A stretch of DNA of 64,000 bases from Bombyx mori (lineage: Eukaryota; Arthropoda; Insecta; Lepidoptera; Bombycidae). Positions 1-10,069 of this stretch are shown piece by piece (position 1 is the stretch's first letter; each line of letters opens with the position of its first letter). The position numbers were made by a program, and so were the translations under genes. Location of the stretch: contig NC_085109.1 in NCBI RefSeq assembly GCF_030269925.1, forward strand, positions 620,001 through 684,000, written 5' to 3'. The notes below the pieces were generated by a model. It had not been told where the DNA came from, did no database searches, and worked only from the letters and a program-made list of their open reading frames with translations.

Positions 1-768
1 CGATGACAATTAAATTATATATAAAAAAAAAACTTGAAAAAATTTAAGTAACTTCAACTAAAAAATGAAAAATAAAAATAATACTTTAAAAAAGCTAAAA
101 AAACATGCTTTTTATAGAAAATCCAACTAAAAAATAGAAAATAAATTTTAATAAGCGCGTTGAAATGCTCGTTGTCAAAACAAAATCACTACTTCTTCGT
201 AAGTTTCATAATATTTATACGCGCTCAGTACACAAGTTCACCTAGTATCTCCACGTAATTTATCTGTTTACTTTCATCTAGTCCGCAACGCCCGGACGCG
301 ACCTTATTGTTTATGTTATATCGTGTTTTTATTTCAATCAGTCTTAATACTGCTAGATGATTTAATATATTTTAACAAATCTGCGTTTAAACAAGGATAT
401 TTTAAAGTAAAACTGCTGCTCACTTAAATAAAAGTTAAATCCAATCATCATGACTCATCTACTCAGTTTCTTAAATTACAATCTTTATTAAATTATATAA
501 AAAAAATAACACAATATTCCTAACCTAAAAGTACATGTTATTATCCGCAACATGCTTCGTCAGATTACAGAAATAAAGTTATCAGCAACATGCTTCGTCA
601 AAAAGTACAATACTTACTTTCAGCTGCAAGCGTCGTCAATACTATGCTAGATTGCCAGATGATAATATCACTGACATAATTTCTCGACGAGTTGTAATGT
701 CGAGCATTAATTTAATAAAAAAAGCGCTAGGTTTAATTTATCGTCTCGTACCTACTTACTACTCACTT
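1..768. other. AT-rich spacer, no gene seen
   Basis: No coding frame with splice signals or domain content is visible. The stretch is AT-rich with short A-runs. The only structure noted is a short direct repeat: the words around 543-557 and 583-599 share the string gcaacatgcttcgtca, about 40 bp apart. Confidence 0.6.
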
Positions 769-1014
769 ACTGGTGGTAGGACCTCTTGTGAGTCCGCACG
801 GGTAGGTACCACCACCCTGCCTATTTCTGCCATGAAGCAGTAATGCGTTTCGACTTGAAGGGTAGGACACCCGTTGTAACTATACTTGAGACCTTAGAAC
901 TTATATCTCAAGGTGGATGGCGCATTTACGTTGTAGATGTCTATGGACTCCAATAACCACTCAACACCAGGTGGGTTGTGAGCTCGTCCACCTACCTAAG
1001 CAATAAAAAAAAAA
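769..1014 (+). mobile_element. Bm1-type SINE, 5'-truncated body with A-tail
   Basis: The copy starts at the actggtggtagga motif and ends with gcaataaaaaaaaaa. It contains the standard landmarks seen in all other copies here: tttctgcc-tgaagcagtaatgcg, gttgtaactatact, ccttagaacttatatctcaagg and a final ggtgggt-gtgagctcgtcc block. The tRNA-related head is missing, as in most copies in this window. Confidence 0.9.
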
Positions 1015-1281
1015 GTCAATGTATTCTTCTAATAAATCTCCTCCTAAAACGTGTCGCGCAGATATCTTCAATATACTAGCATTAGAAACAAATACATAAA
1101 TCTGAATTGTTGGAATAACAGATATGCGAACTAATGGCATCTAATTTAAAGAATCGTTCTGCTTTTAGAACAAGGCGTTTTATTATGAGAATAGTTGAAA
1201 AACAAATCTTTTAATAGCATCCAACAAACAGTCAAGATTAATGTTCACTGTGAAATTGAAAATGAATGAATGAAATCATGA
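1015..1281. other. spacer, nothing recognised
   Basis: No gene or known repeat seen. The end of the stretch supplies the 12-bp target site of the insertion that follows. Confidence 0.5.
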
Positions 1282-1293
1282 GTAGTAGCGGTC

Positions 1294-1524
1294 TTTTTTT
1301 TTTCTTTTTTTTTCCACTCGCACGGCAGGTGGGGTATGTGGGAGTCGAACCTCACTAAAAACTCCTGCCGCTCACAGCCGGCGCCCTACCCCGGACCGGG
1401 TGGGAACCCAGTCGGAGCTATTGAGACGGCGGGACAGGGTTTACGCAGTGCACATTACATCCATCCCGCCGTCCCCCAGACGCCGGACCGGCGGCCGCCA
1501 GCAACACGACCGCCGGTTCCCTCG
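1294..1524 (-). mobile_element. short retroelement 3' end with poly(A) tail, family unknown
   Basis: A 231-bp GC-rich block begins on the plus strand with about 20 T residues broken by one C, so it is a minus-strand insert with an A-tail. It is flanked by a perfect 12-bp duplication gtagtagcggtc at 1282-1293 and 1525-1536, the mark of target-primed insertion. The GC-rich body is unlike LINE A, B, C, RTE or Bm1 here. An R1-clade LINE 3' end is possible, but this rests on general appearance only. Confidence 0.7.
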
Positions 1525-1536
1525 GTAGTAGCGGTC

Positions 1537-1860
1537 ATAGATGATTCTTCTGCTGCCAGATTGAGGTCTGGGGCTCTCAACGAGCCGTCACAAAATTCAC
1601 CCTGGTAACAAATCAGACCCTGTCTTTTGGCTTTAAACTATAATTCCGTGTACAGTGGGAACCAGAGACAGAACATACTTACTTACGCTTTTAGGACCCT
1701 TAAATAAAAGCGGCTCTAAATAAAATAATACAATGTTTATTTTACGTAAAAATGTACAATGCTTTTTGTTAAAGACCTAGGGATCATGGCCTGCTAGATT
1801 TCTTCGGTCGCGCACGCACGTAACGTAACCAAATGTTTCGCCACACGCTTTAATAAAATC
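1537..1860. other. spacer, nothing recognised
   Basis: Unique-looking sequence with no open frame of note. Confidence 0.4.
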
Positions 1861-2205
1861 TATACATATAAATAAAATTGGAGTGTCTGTTTGTAATACT
1901 GAAATAACCGCTTTTTGCTACATGCATATGAATATATATACGGTACATACACCAAAATAACATTTTTTACAATTTTAGTCTGTCTGTCTGTTTGTTCCGG
2001 CTAATCTCTGGAATTACTGAACAGATTTTGACGAGACTTTCACTGATAGGTAGCTGATGATATAAGGAGTAACTTAGGCTACTTTTTTAGAATAGCTTTG
2101 CCCGCGGCGCCACCCGCGGTACGACAATAACAGCGGATAACATCGCGGGACTCAGCTATCAATAATAATTTAATAAATCCGAAGCGAAGTGAGGATGGGT
2201 AGCTA
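1861..2205 (-). repeat. interspersed non-autonomous repeat, Helitron-like family, copy 1
   Basis: This is the reverse complement of the repeats at 22738-23098 and 57917-58290. Shared blocks are the actagcgaccc-type head, the ttattattgata tract, a GC-rich hairpin around cccgcgg, a gtctcgtcaaaatcggtcc block, a run of cagacagaca units and a ttgtaaaaaatgttattttgg tail block (partly altered here). No coding capacity. The gaagctag end next to a small hairpin is reminiscent of Helitron 3' ends; this classification is inference. Confidence 0.65.
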
Positions 2206-2275
2206 GTAATAAATAAAATAAATATATATAAAAAACACTCACAGAAATTCCAACAGAAATGCATTGGACTGCTAT

Positions 2276-2300
2276 AAGCTGATGATGATGATAATGATGG
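2276..2300 (+). repeat. ATG-type simple repeat, possible RTE LINE tail
   Basis: A short gatgatgatgataatgatgg run resembles the tail of the RTE fragment ending at 19858. No coding part is attached, so it may be only a microsatellite. Confidence 0.3.
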
Positions 2301-2407
2301 TATGGAAATTAAATACCCAGAAAAAAAAATCAAACAAGCCTGTTCGTCATACGAGTGTATGCTTTTTAGTTCTATTGCTTATTAGGTTGTTTTAAAATAT
2401 TATTTAG

Positions 2408-2626
2408 TGTTCAGGCCAGTGCCTTCAATTATTTTAGAGCAATACCAAAGATGCTAGCCTTCTAAGGCGCTAAGTATCACAGCTTAATAAGTTCATGTAT
2501 TTCACTATCATTCACTACCCGCTCTTCAAGCACGCTGTACATCTCCATTAAAATATACCACAATAATATCAAGAGCTGGAGTTTTATTACCACGAGAAAC
2601 TCCCTTATGTACCACAAGCCGGTACA
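2408..2626 (+). repeat. 5' LTR of the BEL/Pao element
   Basis: A 219-bp direct repeat of 8712-8930, beginning tgttcagg and ending ccggtaca. It carries an AT-rich attaaaatata stretch that could act as a TATA-like or polyadenylation signal. The five-base host site TTTAG lies immediately outside. Confidence 0.95.
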
Positions 2627-3258
2627 TAAATTGGTGGCCCATGAGGGGAACTATACGACAAATTAAGGAAGAAATCACGGGACTCCCCTTGGTTGTCAAG
2701 AATATCGGAATCAAGGAGCCAACTTATCAGGACTTCAGGACAGGAGTGGTCAGTGGATCAGCTAAAGGTTCACGCCGGGAGCTGAGGTCTGCAAAAAGAT
2801 AAGTGCCCTTTCCTTGCCAACGTACCCTCAATAAAATTATTAATTATTAAATTCCCGATTAAAAGCTTTCATTGCGTTTAGCAAGTATTATTTTCATTAT
2901 TTTGCTTTAAATTAATATATATTTTATCGAATTGCCTTGATTAGTGCACATTTTTTGTTATTTTACATAAAAATAAATCGTGGAAAACTGGGTGTGTGTA
3001 ACTAAACGGCTCAAGTTTTGGTTTTAGTATAAATCCGCGTTCTTCATTCATTCGCTTTGTTCACGCCACCGCCTGTGCGTTATAGGTGCAATAAGATTGC
3101 GGCTTGAGCCTAGCGAGCTAGGTCTTACGTCATATTATTTCGGCGCGGTCAGCGTGCGGCAGCTGCAACTGGTGCTGAGCGGAGCGACAAGCGGAGCAAT
3201 ACACCGTTTTGAGGAGCGTGAGATTTTATAACTTATTAATTAGTTTGTCATTATTTTC
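2627..3258 (+). other. untranslated leader of the BEL/Pao element
   Basis: About 630 bp lie between the 5' LTR and the first ATG of gag-pol. No coding frame is seen. It should hold the primer site and packaging signals, but apart from the TGG motif nothing specific can be pointed to. Confidence 0.6.
2632..2649 (+). other. candidate primer binding site
   Basis: Five bases after the 5' LTR the sequence reads tggtggcccatgagggg. A TGG start just inside the LTR is what a site complementary to a tRNA 3' CCA end looks like. The matching tRNA was not identified. Confidence 0.45.
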
Positions 3259-6200
3259 ATGATGACTTCCACAAAGGGTGTCGATTTCTCAACGTTGGAT
3301 GAGTTATACCGTAGACGTAGTTCTGTAAAAGGTCAAGTGACCAAATTTAAAAACTACTTAGTAAATCAAATACAAAAACGTCAGTTGACTTCTATGGAGT
3401 TAACGGAGTTGAATTTAAAGCTACAAAAGTTTGAGACATTATCGGCACGCTTTGACGGCTTGCAGGAAGAGATTGAGGTTCTGAATCACAATAATTTATC
3501 TGAAGAACTAGAAGAGCGAGAGAATATTGAGCATGAGTTTATTTTAAATATTGCCACAGGTAAAAATATTATTGACAAATACAATAAGGCTGAGGATGAT
3601 CAGAGACGGGAATCCATCATTCACGTGCCTCAGTGTTCTCACGATCATGATGTAGGTATTAAGCTGCCTCAAATAAATATCGCGAAGTTTGATGGTGCGT
3701 ATTTCCGCTGGCTTGAATTTCACGACACGTTTAAGAGTCTAATCCATGATAATAGTAAAATATCTCCTATTCAAAAATATCACTACTTAGTATCCTATTT
3801 AGAAGGGGCTGCTGCTAGAGTTATTTCCAATTTAGAAATATCATCTAATACATATGAGGAGGCTTGGAAGTTGATTTGCGACCGCTACAGCAACAAAAGG
3901 TTGTTGATGAATCACCATTTAAGCGCCTTGTTTAGTATCGAGCCTGCTACAAGTGAAACAGAGAAGTCACTTCGGTTTCTAGTGGATACAGTAACAAAAA
4001 ACTTACGCGCCTTACGCAGTCTCGGTCAGCCGACAGACCAGTGGGATACACTAATAATTTTTATGATGTCGTCAAAATTGCACACTCAAACGTTAGCCAA
4101 GTGGGAAGAGTACGTAAGCACGGTTGATGGTCAGCCTACTTTAAATAACTTTTTCAAAACACTCACAGATCGTGCAGATGTTTTAGAATCTCTTAACCGT
4201 AATAATAACAGCAAAAATGCATCATTTACATCGCGCAGTTCTGATGATACTAACATGAATAAATATTATAACAATCGAAATAATAAATATTATAATATAA
4301 ACAGAAATAAACAAGAAAAATCAAATCAGACGAAAGCATTTGTTAGTCTAAAAAATGATAAGCCAAAATCTAATTACATTTGCATCGTCTGCGGAATGAA
4401 TCATAGGATTTATGACTGTTCCGTATTTAAAGATAAGAACATTGATGGGCGTTTAGCTGATGTTAAATTATACAAATTATGTAAAAATTGCTTAAGGCAA
4501 GGCCACCCCGAGCGCGAATGTCGTGTAGGTCCGTGTCGAATTTGTCAGAAAAAACATAATTCCCTATTGCATAACCCGGAGCAGTCGGTGGTCAACCACG
4601 CCTCCACGGAATGTTACAATCAGGACGAAATAACTGCCGTAAATTTGTCAAATCAAAGGTGCACTGAAGTACTACTATCCACCGCCCTAATCGAGGTAGG
4701 GAATCCGAGAACAAAGGAAACACAAGTAGTACGTGCATTGCTAGATTGTGGCAGTCAGTCATCGTTTATAACTAAACGTTTACAACATAAACTATCACTC
4801 GATTCATGTCCCATAGACTCGCTCAAGGTCATAGGGATTGGCAATAATTGTTCAGATAGGGTTGTCGAAAAATGTGACGTTCAATTAAAGTCACGAAATA
4901 CAGACTTTAATGTATTGTTGTTTTGTTATGTTTTAAATGAGATAACTAGTAATTTACCGAGATCATCGATCAATTTTAATAAATTTATAATACCTGACGA
5001 CATCCAGTTGGCCGACCCAACCTTTTATAAGCCGGCGTCTGTTGACATGTTGATCGGCGCTGATATTTTTTGGGATGTTTTAGGCAACGAGCAAAAATGT
5101 CTTGGTCCTAGAATTCCTAAATTACGCAGTTCTAAATTAGGATGGTTGGTGTCCGGACCGGTAATGGACTCAATTACTGTTGCCAGTGCTGCTAACTGCA
5201 ACCACGCCACGATGACGTCAGACGAAATACATAGCTCGCTAGAAAGGTTTTGGAAACTGGAAGAGGTTTCATTCGCCAAAACTGAATCCGAGAATGATGA
5301 ATTTTGTGAAAGGCACTTTTTAGAAAATACTAAGAGACTGGAAGACGGCCGCTTTTGCGTTAAATTGCCCTTATCGTCTTCCCCAGATTGCTTAGGCGAT
5401 ACTTACGGACTAGCCAAAAGACGATTGTTCAGTCTAGAAAAAAGGTTCAGGCGCAATCCTACATTAAGTTCAGAATACTCAAGTTTCATAAATGAGTACT
5501 CTGCACTCGGACATTTGTCTCAATCTACCATAACAAGGCCTGTCCCTTCCTACTTTCTCTGTCACCATGCTGTTCTAAAACAAGACAGCGAATCCACCAA
5601 GCTTCGCGTCGTGTTTAATGGCTCGGAGAAATCTTCATCAGGATATTCTCTAAATGATATCTCGATGGTGGGGCCTAACGTTCAAGACTCATTGTTTAGC
5701 ATATTAATTCGAGCGCGTCATTTCAAATATATATTAACTGGCGATATCGAGAAAATGTATAGACAAGTTCAGGTAGATGAAACCGACCGAGATTTGCAGC
5801 TTATTGTATGGCGGGACAATGAGTCTGAGCACATAAAAACGTTACGGTTAAACACTTTGACATACGGTACCGCGAGCGCAAGTTATCTGAGCACGCGCTG
5901 CTTAGTTCAATTAGGGGAGGAGCATGAAGATTCACTTATAAAAACTATAATAAAACACGATTTTTACGTCGACGACCTTATCACAGGGGCCGACGACGAA
6001 CAGCAGTTAAGGTACATTCAGAGCGAAGTTACTCGTGTATTAAGAACCGGTTGTTTTAATCTCCGTAAATTCAAGAGTAACTCGAAAAACTTATTCGTGG
6101 ACTCAGACGCAAATATTCAACAAAACTTATTGATAAGTGAATCGTCGAGCACTCTAGGCTTGGGATGGAGTCCGACAAATGATACATTTCATTTTCCTAT

Positions 6201-8490
6201 AAAAAATACAACTGAACCATATGTTGTAACAAAGCGTTCAATTATGTCTAATGCATTCAAGATTTTTGACCCCTTGGGTTTATTAAGTCCTTTCATTATA
6301 CAACCTAAAATGTTGCTGCAAAAATTGTGGAAACATAAACTGGATTGGGACCAGTCTGTTCCACTAGATATAAGTAATGAGTGGGAAAGATTTTACAAAG
6401 GCATGCTGTCTTTAAAAAATTTAGAAATCCCTAGACGAGTTTTGTGCGACTCGCCTACAAAAATAGAAATGCATGTATTCAGTGATGCATCTCCAAATGC
6501 ATACGGAGCATGTATATATATGCGATCAATCGACGAACATGGTCAAGTCACTTGTAGATTACTAACTTCGAAGTCCAAGGTAGCACCGTTAAAGCCTACG
6601 ACTGTACCTCGCTTAGAGCTGTGCGCTGCTTTGCTCGCTGCCAAACTAAGTAGGTCAACATTGCAGTCACTTAGGTATGCGCCTGCACGCGTCGTGCACT
6701 GGTGTGATTCTAGTATAGTACTTGCGTGGATAAACAATAATTCAAATAAATTAAAGGTGTTTGTTGCTAATCGCGTTGCCGAAATAATACAACTCTCAGA
6801 TAAATCATCATGGCGATATGTACCGACCGCAGTAAACCCTGCTGATGTAATTTCGCGGGGGGTGGATGCCCTTCAGTTACTACACATGCCATTATGGTGG
6901 AGTGGACCTAACTTCTTAACTAAAGACGAGTCAGAATGGCCTCTGCTAAACGAAAAAATTGATCATTTACCCGAGACAAAATCTAACACTGTTATCATAG
7001 ACAAAGGCATAATTAATTTTGAAAATTTCTCTAAGTTTACAAGGCTTCAACGAACAATTGCATACGTAAAAAGATTTATACATAACTTAAAAAATAAAAA
7101 TACTAAAATTACGGGTATCTTGACTGTTGATGAATTGAATGCGTCATTTCATTATCTTTGTACGGTGGCGCAGGGCGAATCTTTTGTGGTGGAACGCGAT
7201 TGCTTACTTAAAAATAAACCAATACAAACTAAAAGTAAAATACTATCTCTGTCTCCATTTCTTGACGATATAGGATTAATAAGAGTTGGTGGACGTATTA
7301 GCAATTCAGATTATGCTTACGACAAAAAACACCCTATTTTGTTGCATGCGTCACATCATTTAACGAAATTAATATTTGAAAAGGAACATTTACGTAGCAT
7401 GCATGCAGGTGCCCAACTACTACTAGCGACCGTCCGTGAATACGTATGGCCAGTCAATGGTAGGTACTTAGCGCGGCGCACTGTAAACAAATGTGTGCGT
7501 TGTGTGCGTTTACGTGGTAATACACTATTGCCGAAGATGGGCGATTTGCCCCAGCAGCGCGTCACACCTCAGTATCCATTTATGTCTGTAGGTATAGACA
7601 TGGCAGGACCCTTTTATATACTCAATCGTAAAGGTCGAGGTAGCCGTCTAATTAAGTGTTATCTCTGCTTATTTGTATGTTTGCGTTACAAATGTATCCA
7701 CTTAGAGGCCGTAAGCGATTTAAGTAAAAATGCTTTTATTATGACACTTCGCCGATTTATAGCTCGACGAGGAAAGCCAGTGGAAATATTCTGCGACAAT
7801 GGTCGCAATTTTGTTGCTGCTGCGAAAGAAATAGGTGATTTTATTAAATCCGCTGCAGTACCTCTGTCTGATTTTGCTAGCCAGGAAGGCATTAAATTTA
7901 ATTTCTCACCTGCTTACGCTCCTCACTTCGGTGGTATATGGGAAGCTGGCGTAAAGTCCGCTAAGCACCATTTGCGCCGCGTCGTGGGAAATAGTCATTT
8001 AACATTTGAAGAATTGTCAACCTTGTTTGCGCAAGTGGAGGCTGTACTAAACAGTCGTCCCTTATGCCCTCTTCCTGCCTGTCCTAAAGACCTACTTTCC
8101 CTTACCCCAGGGCACTTTCTCATCGGGAGACCGCTGAACGCAATGCCTTCTCCTGCTTTGGAAGACCGACCAGAAACATCTCTTCAACGATATGTGCGGA
8201 TTGAGCGACTCCGCCAGCATTTTTGGAAAAGATGGCAAAGGGAATACATTGCTGAACTCCAACAGAGGACAAAATGGAGGACTAACTCTGGCAGACTGAA
8301 GATCGGCGACCTGGTTCTTTTACAAGAAGACAATGCTCCACCGCTATGTTGGCGTCTTGGACGAGTCGCACGCCTTTTCCCTGGACCTGATGGAGTTTCA
8401 AGAGTTGCCGATATTACCACCACCAAGGGCTGTGTACGGAGACCGTTTACGAGGCTTTGTCCCCTTTTCATGGCTGATGAATCTGGCTGA
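3259..8490 (+). CDS. gag-pol polyprotein of a BEL/Pao retrotransposon
   Basis: A 1743-aa single polyprotein. In order: coiled-coil-like N-terminus (about 15-100); DUF1759-type gag core (about 135-290); an Asn-rich linker; three zinc knuckles (C375-C378-H382-C387, C408-C411-H416-C421, C426-C429-H433-H438); aspartic protease with D496-C-G-S in the place of the more usual D-S/T-G; reverse transcriptase with YVDD at 903-906; RNase H with D1076, E1120, D1150 and D1196; integrase with zinc-binding H1377, H1382, C1412, C1415 and catalytic D1447, D1513, E1562; and a C-terminal DUF5641-like domain (about 1690-1735). The frame has no stop or shift. Two ATGs start it (3259 and 3262). It would make the particle, copy the RNA and integrate the DNA. 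Gag and pol share one frame, so their ratio must be set by processing or another means. Confidence 0.95.
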   Translation: MMTSTKGVDFSTLDELYRRRSSVKGQVTKFKNYLVNQIQKRQLTSMELTELNLKLQKFETLSARFDGLQEEIEVLNHNNLSEELEERENIEHEFILNIATGKNIIDKYNKAEDDQRRESIIHVPQCSHDHDVGIKLPQINIAKFDGAYFRWLEFHDTFKSLIHDNSKISPIQKYHYLVSYLEGAAARVISNLEISSNTYEEAWKLICDRYSNKRLLMNHHLSALFSIEPATSETEKSLRFLVDTVTKNLRALRSLGQPTDQWDTLIIFMMSSKLHTQTLAKWEEYVSTVDGQPTLNNFFKTLTDRADVLESLNRNNNSKNASFTSRSSDDTNMNKYYNNRNNKYYNINRNKQEKSNQTKAFVSLKNDKPKSNYICIVCGMNHRIYDCSVFKDKNIDGRLADVKLYKLCKNCLRQGHPERECRVGPCRICQKKHNSLLHNPEQSVVNHASTECYNQDEITAVNLSNQRCTEVLLSTALIEVGNPRTKETQVVRALLDCGSQSSFITKRLQHKLSLDSCPIDSLKVIGIGNNCSDRVVEKCDVQLKSRNTDFNVLLFCYVLNEITSNLPRSSINFNKFIIPDDIQLADPTFYKPASVDMLIGADIFWDVLGNEQKCLGPRIPKLRSSKLGWLVSGPVMDSITVASAANCNHATMTSDEIHSSLERFWKLEEVSFAKTESENDEFCERHFLENTKRLEDGRFCVKLPLSSSPDCLGDTYGLAKRRLFSLEKRFRRNPTLSSEYSSFINEYSALGHLSQSTITRPVPSYFLCHHAVLKQDSESTKLRVVFNGSEKSSSGYSLNDISMVGPNVQDSLFSILIRARHFKYILTGDIEKMYRQVQVDETDRDLQLIVWRDNESEHIKTLRLNTLTYGTASASYLSTRCLVQLGEEHEDSLIKTIIKHDFYVDDLITGADDEQQLRYIQSEVTRVLRTGCFNLRKFKSNSKNLFVDSDANIQQNLLISESSSTLGLGWSPTNDTFHFPIKNTTEPYVVTKRSIMSNAFKIFDPLGLLSPFIIQPKMLLQKLWKHKLDWDQSVPLDISNEWERFYKGMLSLKNLEIPRRVLCDSPTKIEMHVFSDASPNAYGACIYMRSIDEHGQVTCRLLTSKSKVAPLKPTTVPRLELCAALLAAKLSRSTLQSLRYAPARVVHWCDSSIVLAWINNNSNKLKVFVANRVAEIIQLSDKSSWRYVPTAVNPADVISRGVDALQLLHMPLWWSGPNFLTKDESEWPLLNEKIDHLPETKSNTVIIDKGIINFENFSKFTRLQRTIAYVKRFIHNLKNKNTKITGILTVDELNASFHYLCTVAQGESFVVERDCLLKNKPIQTKSKILSLSPFLDDIGLIRVGGRISNSDYAYDKKHPILLHASHHLTKLIFEKEHLRSMHAGAQLLLATVREYVWPVNGRYLARRTVNKCVRCVRLRGNTLLPKMGDLPQQRVTPQYPFMSVGIDMAGPFYILNRKGRGSRLIKCYLCLFVCLRYKCIHLEAVSDLSKNAFIMTLRRFIARRGKPVEIFCDNGRNFVAAAKEIGDFIKSAAVPLSDFASQEGIKFNFSPAYAPHFGGIWEAGVKSAKHHLRRVVGNSHLTFEELSTLFAQVEAVLNSRPLCPLPACPKDLLSLTPGHFLIGRPLNAMPSPALEDRPETSLQRYVRIERLRQHFWKRWQREYIAELQQRTKWRTNSGRLKIGDLVLLQEDNAPPLCWRLGRVARLFPGPDGVSRVADITTTKGCVRRPFTRLCPLFMADESG

Positions 8491-8692
8491 AGAAGAAGGC
8501 TTGAAGAAACCTTTTTTGTATTTAGTTCTAACTTGTATTTAATTTTAAAATTTACCTTTGCTGGAGTATGTACTATTATCTAGCTTGAGCTTAGATTATT
8601 TACTCTATTTATTTACTTAAGTCATTGATTTTTTTTCAAATTTAGTTCGTTTGTTTTGTTGTACTTTGTTAAATTAAAGACCATTTCATGTT
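8491..8692 (+). other. 3' untranslated part of the BEL/Pao element
   Basis: Short AT-rich non-coding stretch between the gag-pol stop and the polypurine tract. No env frame fits here. Confidence 0.6.
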
Positions 8693-8695
8693 CAC

Positions 8696-8711
8696 TCCCG
8701 GGGCCGGAAGA
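8696..8711 (+). other. candidate polypurine tract
   Basis: The bases directly before the 3' LTR (ending cggggccggaaga) are purine-rich and occupy the position where plus-strand DNA synthesis is primed in LTR elements. Confidence 0.5.
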
Positions 8712-8930
8712 TGTTCAGGCCAGTGCCTTCAATTATTTTAGAGCAATACCAAAGATGCTAGCCTTCTAAGGCGCTAAGTATCACAGCTTAATAAGTTCAT
8801 GTATTTCACTATCATTCACTACCCGCTCTTCAAGCTCGCTGTACATCTGCATTAAAATATATCACAATAGTATCAAGAGTTGGAGTTTTATTACCACGAG
8901 AAACTCCCTTATGTACCACAAGCCGGTACA
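8712..8930 (+). repeat. 3' LTR of the BEL/Pao element
   Basis: A 219-bp match to 2408-2626 with five substitutions seen by eye (all in the second half). Ends CA at 8930 and is followed by the host duplication TTTAG. Confidence 0.95.
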
Positions 8931-8958
8931 TTTAGTAAGTAGTTCTAGTACCTTATGT

Positions 8959-9150
8959 ATATACTAGCGACCCGCCCTCGTTTCGCTTCGGAAACATTAA
9001 AACACACATGAAACAAAAAGTAGCCTATGTTCATCAGGGACAATGTCGGCTTCTAATGGAAAAAGAATTTTTCAAATCGGTCCAGTAGTTTCGGAGCCTA
9101 TTCGAAACAAACAAACAAACAAATCTTTCCTCTTTATAATTATGTATATG
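8959..9150 (+). repeat. interspersed repeat with actagcgaccc head, variant family
   Basis: The head tatactagcgacccgccctcg is shared with the Helitron-like repeats at 13868, 22738 and 57917, but the body differs. It has the aaatcggtccagtagtttcgga block and aaacaaacaaacaaac units typical of such moth repeats. Non-coding. Confidence 0.5.
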
Positions 9151-9202
9151 TATATATGTATATATTTGCTATTATAAGTGTAGATATTTGTATGTATGGA
9201 TA

Positions 9203-10060
9203 TTTTTTTTATGCTTTTGGAGGCTGACGAGCTGCCGCCCATCTGCTGGTGAGTGGTTACCGTCGCTCATGGACGTCAGCAATGACAGGGACAGAGCCAA
9301 GTCGCTTCCTACCGTTAAGTAAGTATTCTCCACAAGCCTCGTTTGAAGAAGGACATGTCATAGCGCTCGGGAGACACCGTAGAAGGGAGCTCATTCCAAA
9401 GCCGGATGGTACGTGGCAAAAAAGATTTCTGGAAACGCACTGTGGATGGATGCATTAGTAGTAGGAAGTATGGGTGAACTCTGCTTCGGTGGTGGGCGCT
9501 GCGATGGTAAACACAAGATGACGGGAGTATCTCAAACAATCAATGGCATGTCAGTGATAAAAATGATGAAAAGCATTGGGGAGAGTACCGAACCTTGTGG
9601 AACGCCGGAGTTGGTGGTCATGGCATCGGACCAACCTCCATCGACGATGGCTGTGATACTTTGCCCATCCAAATAACTAGCGAACAACTTGGACCCTCTC
9701 TAGGGCATTCCTTATGCTGGTAACTTGTGTGTAGGCAGAAGTGCGCTATGCCAGACCTAGTCGAAGGCCTTTGCGAAGTCGAGGCTCGCAGCTAAAGACT
9801 CCTCTAGCTCTCCAAGACTTCAGCCCATCTGTGAGTTAGGTATACAAAAAGACCACCAGCTGAGCGACCGTAACGAACATCGTACAGTCACTCCCTGATC
9901 AGCTGGTGATTCTTAAGATATTCCAGGAGTTGCGTATTCACATTCGCTCCGTCGCCTTGGAACGCTATGAACTCTGGAAAACTCAGGGGTCCGACCTGTC
10001 ACACTTCTTATTGATAGGATGGAGAGGTAAGTGGTCTTCCGAGGATGGGATCCTGTTAGT
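9203..10060 (-). mobile_element. LINE family A, 3' part (split by LINE B)
   Basis: A T-run at 9203-9210 marks the A-tail of a minus-strand copy. The sequence follows the 3' half of the full-length copy at 31003-34678 with many substitutions and small indels, so the reverse transcriptase frame is broken. A C-terminal piece is readable in one frame (9315-9539), including the block LPRTIRLWNELPSTV. The copy is interrupted at 10061 by LINE B and resumes at 10954. Confidence 0.85.
9315..9539 (-). pseudogene. LINE A reverse transcriptase, C-terminal remnant
   Basis: The frame reads residues matching the C-terminal 70 or so residues of the LINE A protein (SSTVRF-KSFLPRTIRLWNELP, then ERYDMSFFKRGLWR). 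The parent frame is broken upstream and downstream by shifts, so this is a relic with no independent function. Confidence 0.75.
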
Positions 10061-10069
10061 GTTAAAAGA

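Larger units (their letters stand above)
2408..8930 (+). mobile_element. complete BEL/Pao LTR retrotransposon
   Basis: A 6523-bp element with two 219-bp LTRs, each starting TG and ending CA, and a single uninterrupted gag-pol frame between them. The flanks carry a 5-bp duplication TTTAG at 2403-2407 and 8931-8935. By eye the two LTRs differ at five positions (about 2.3%), so the insertion is fairly young. Only 221 bp separate the gag-pol stop from the 3' LTR, so there is no env frame. All parts an autonomous element needs appear to be present. The species source and clade match the Pao group first known from Bombyx; I do not assign a named family. Confidence 0.95.

Noticed and set aside
1336..1608. 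90-codon proline-rich plus frame
   Set aside because: It is the antisense of the GC-rich retroelement insert at 1294-1524.
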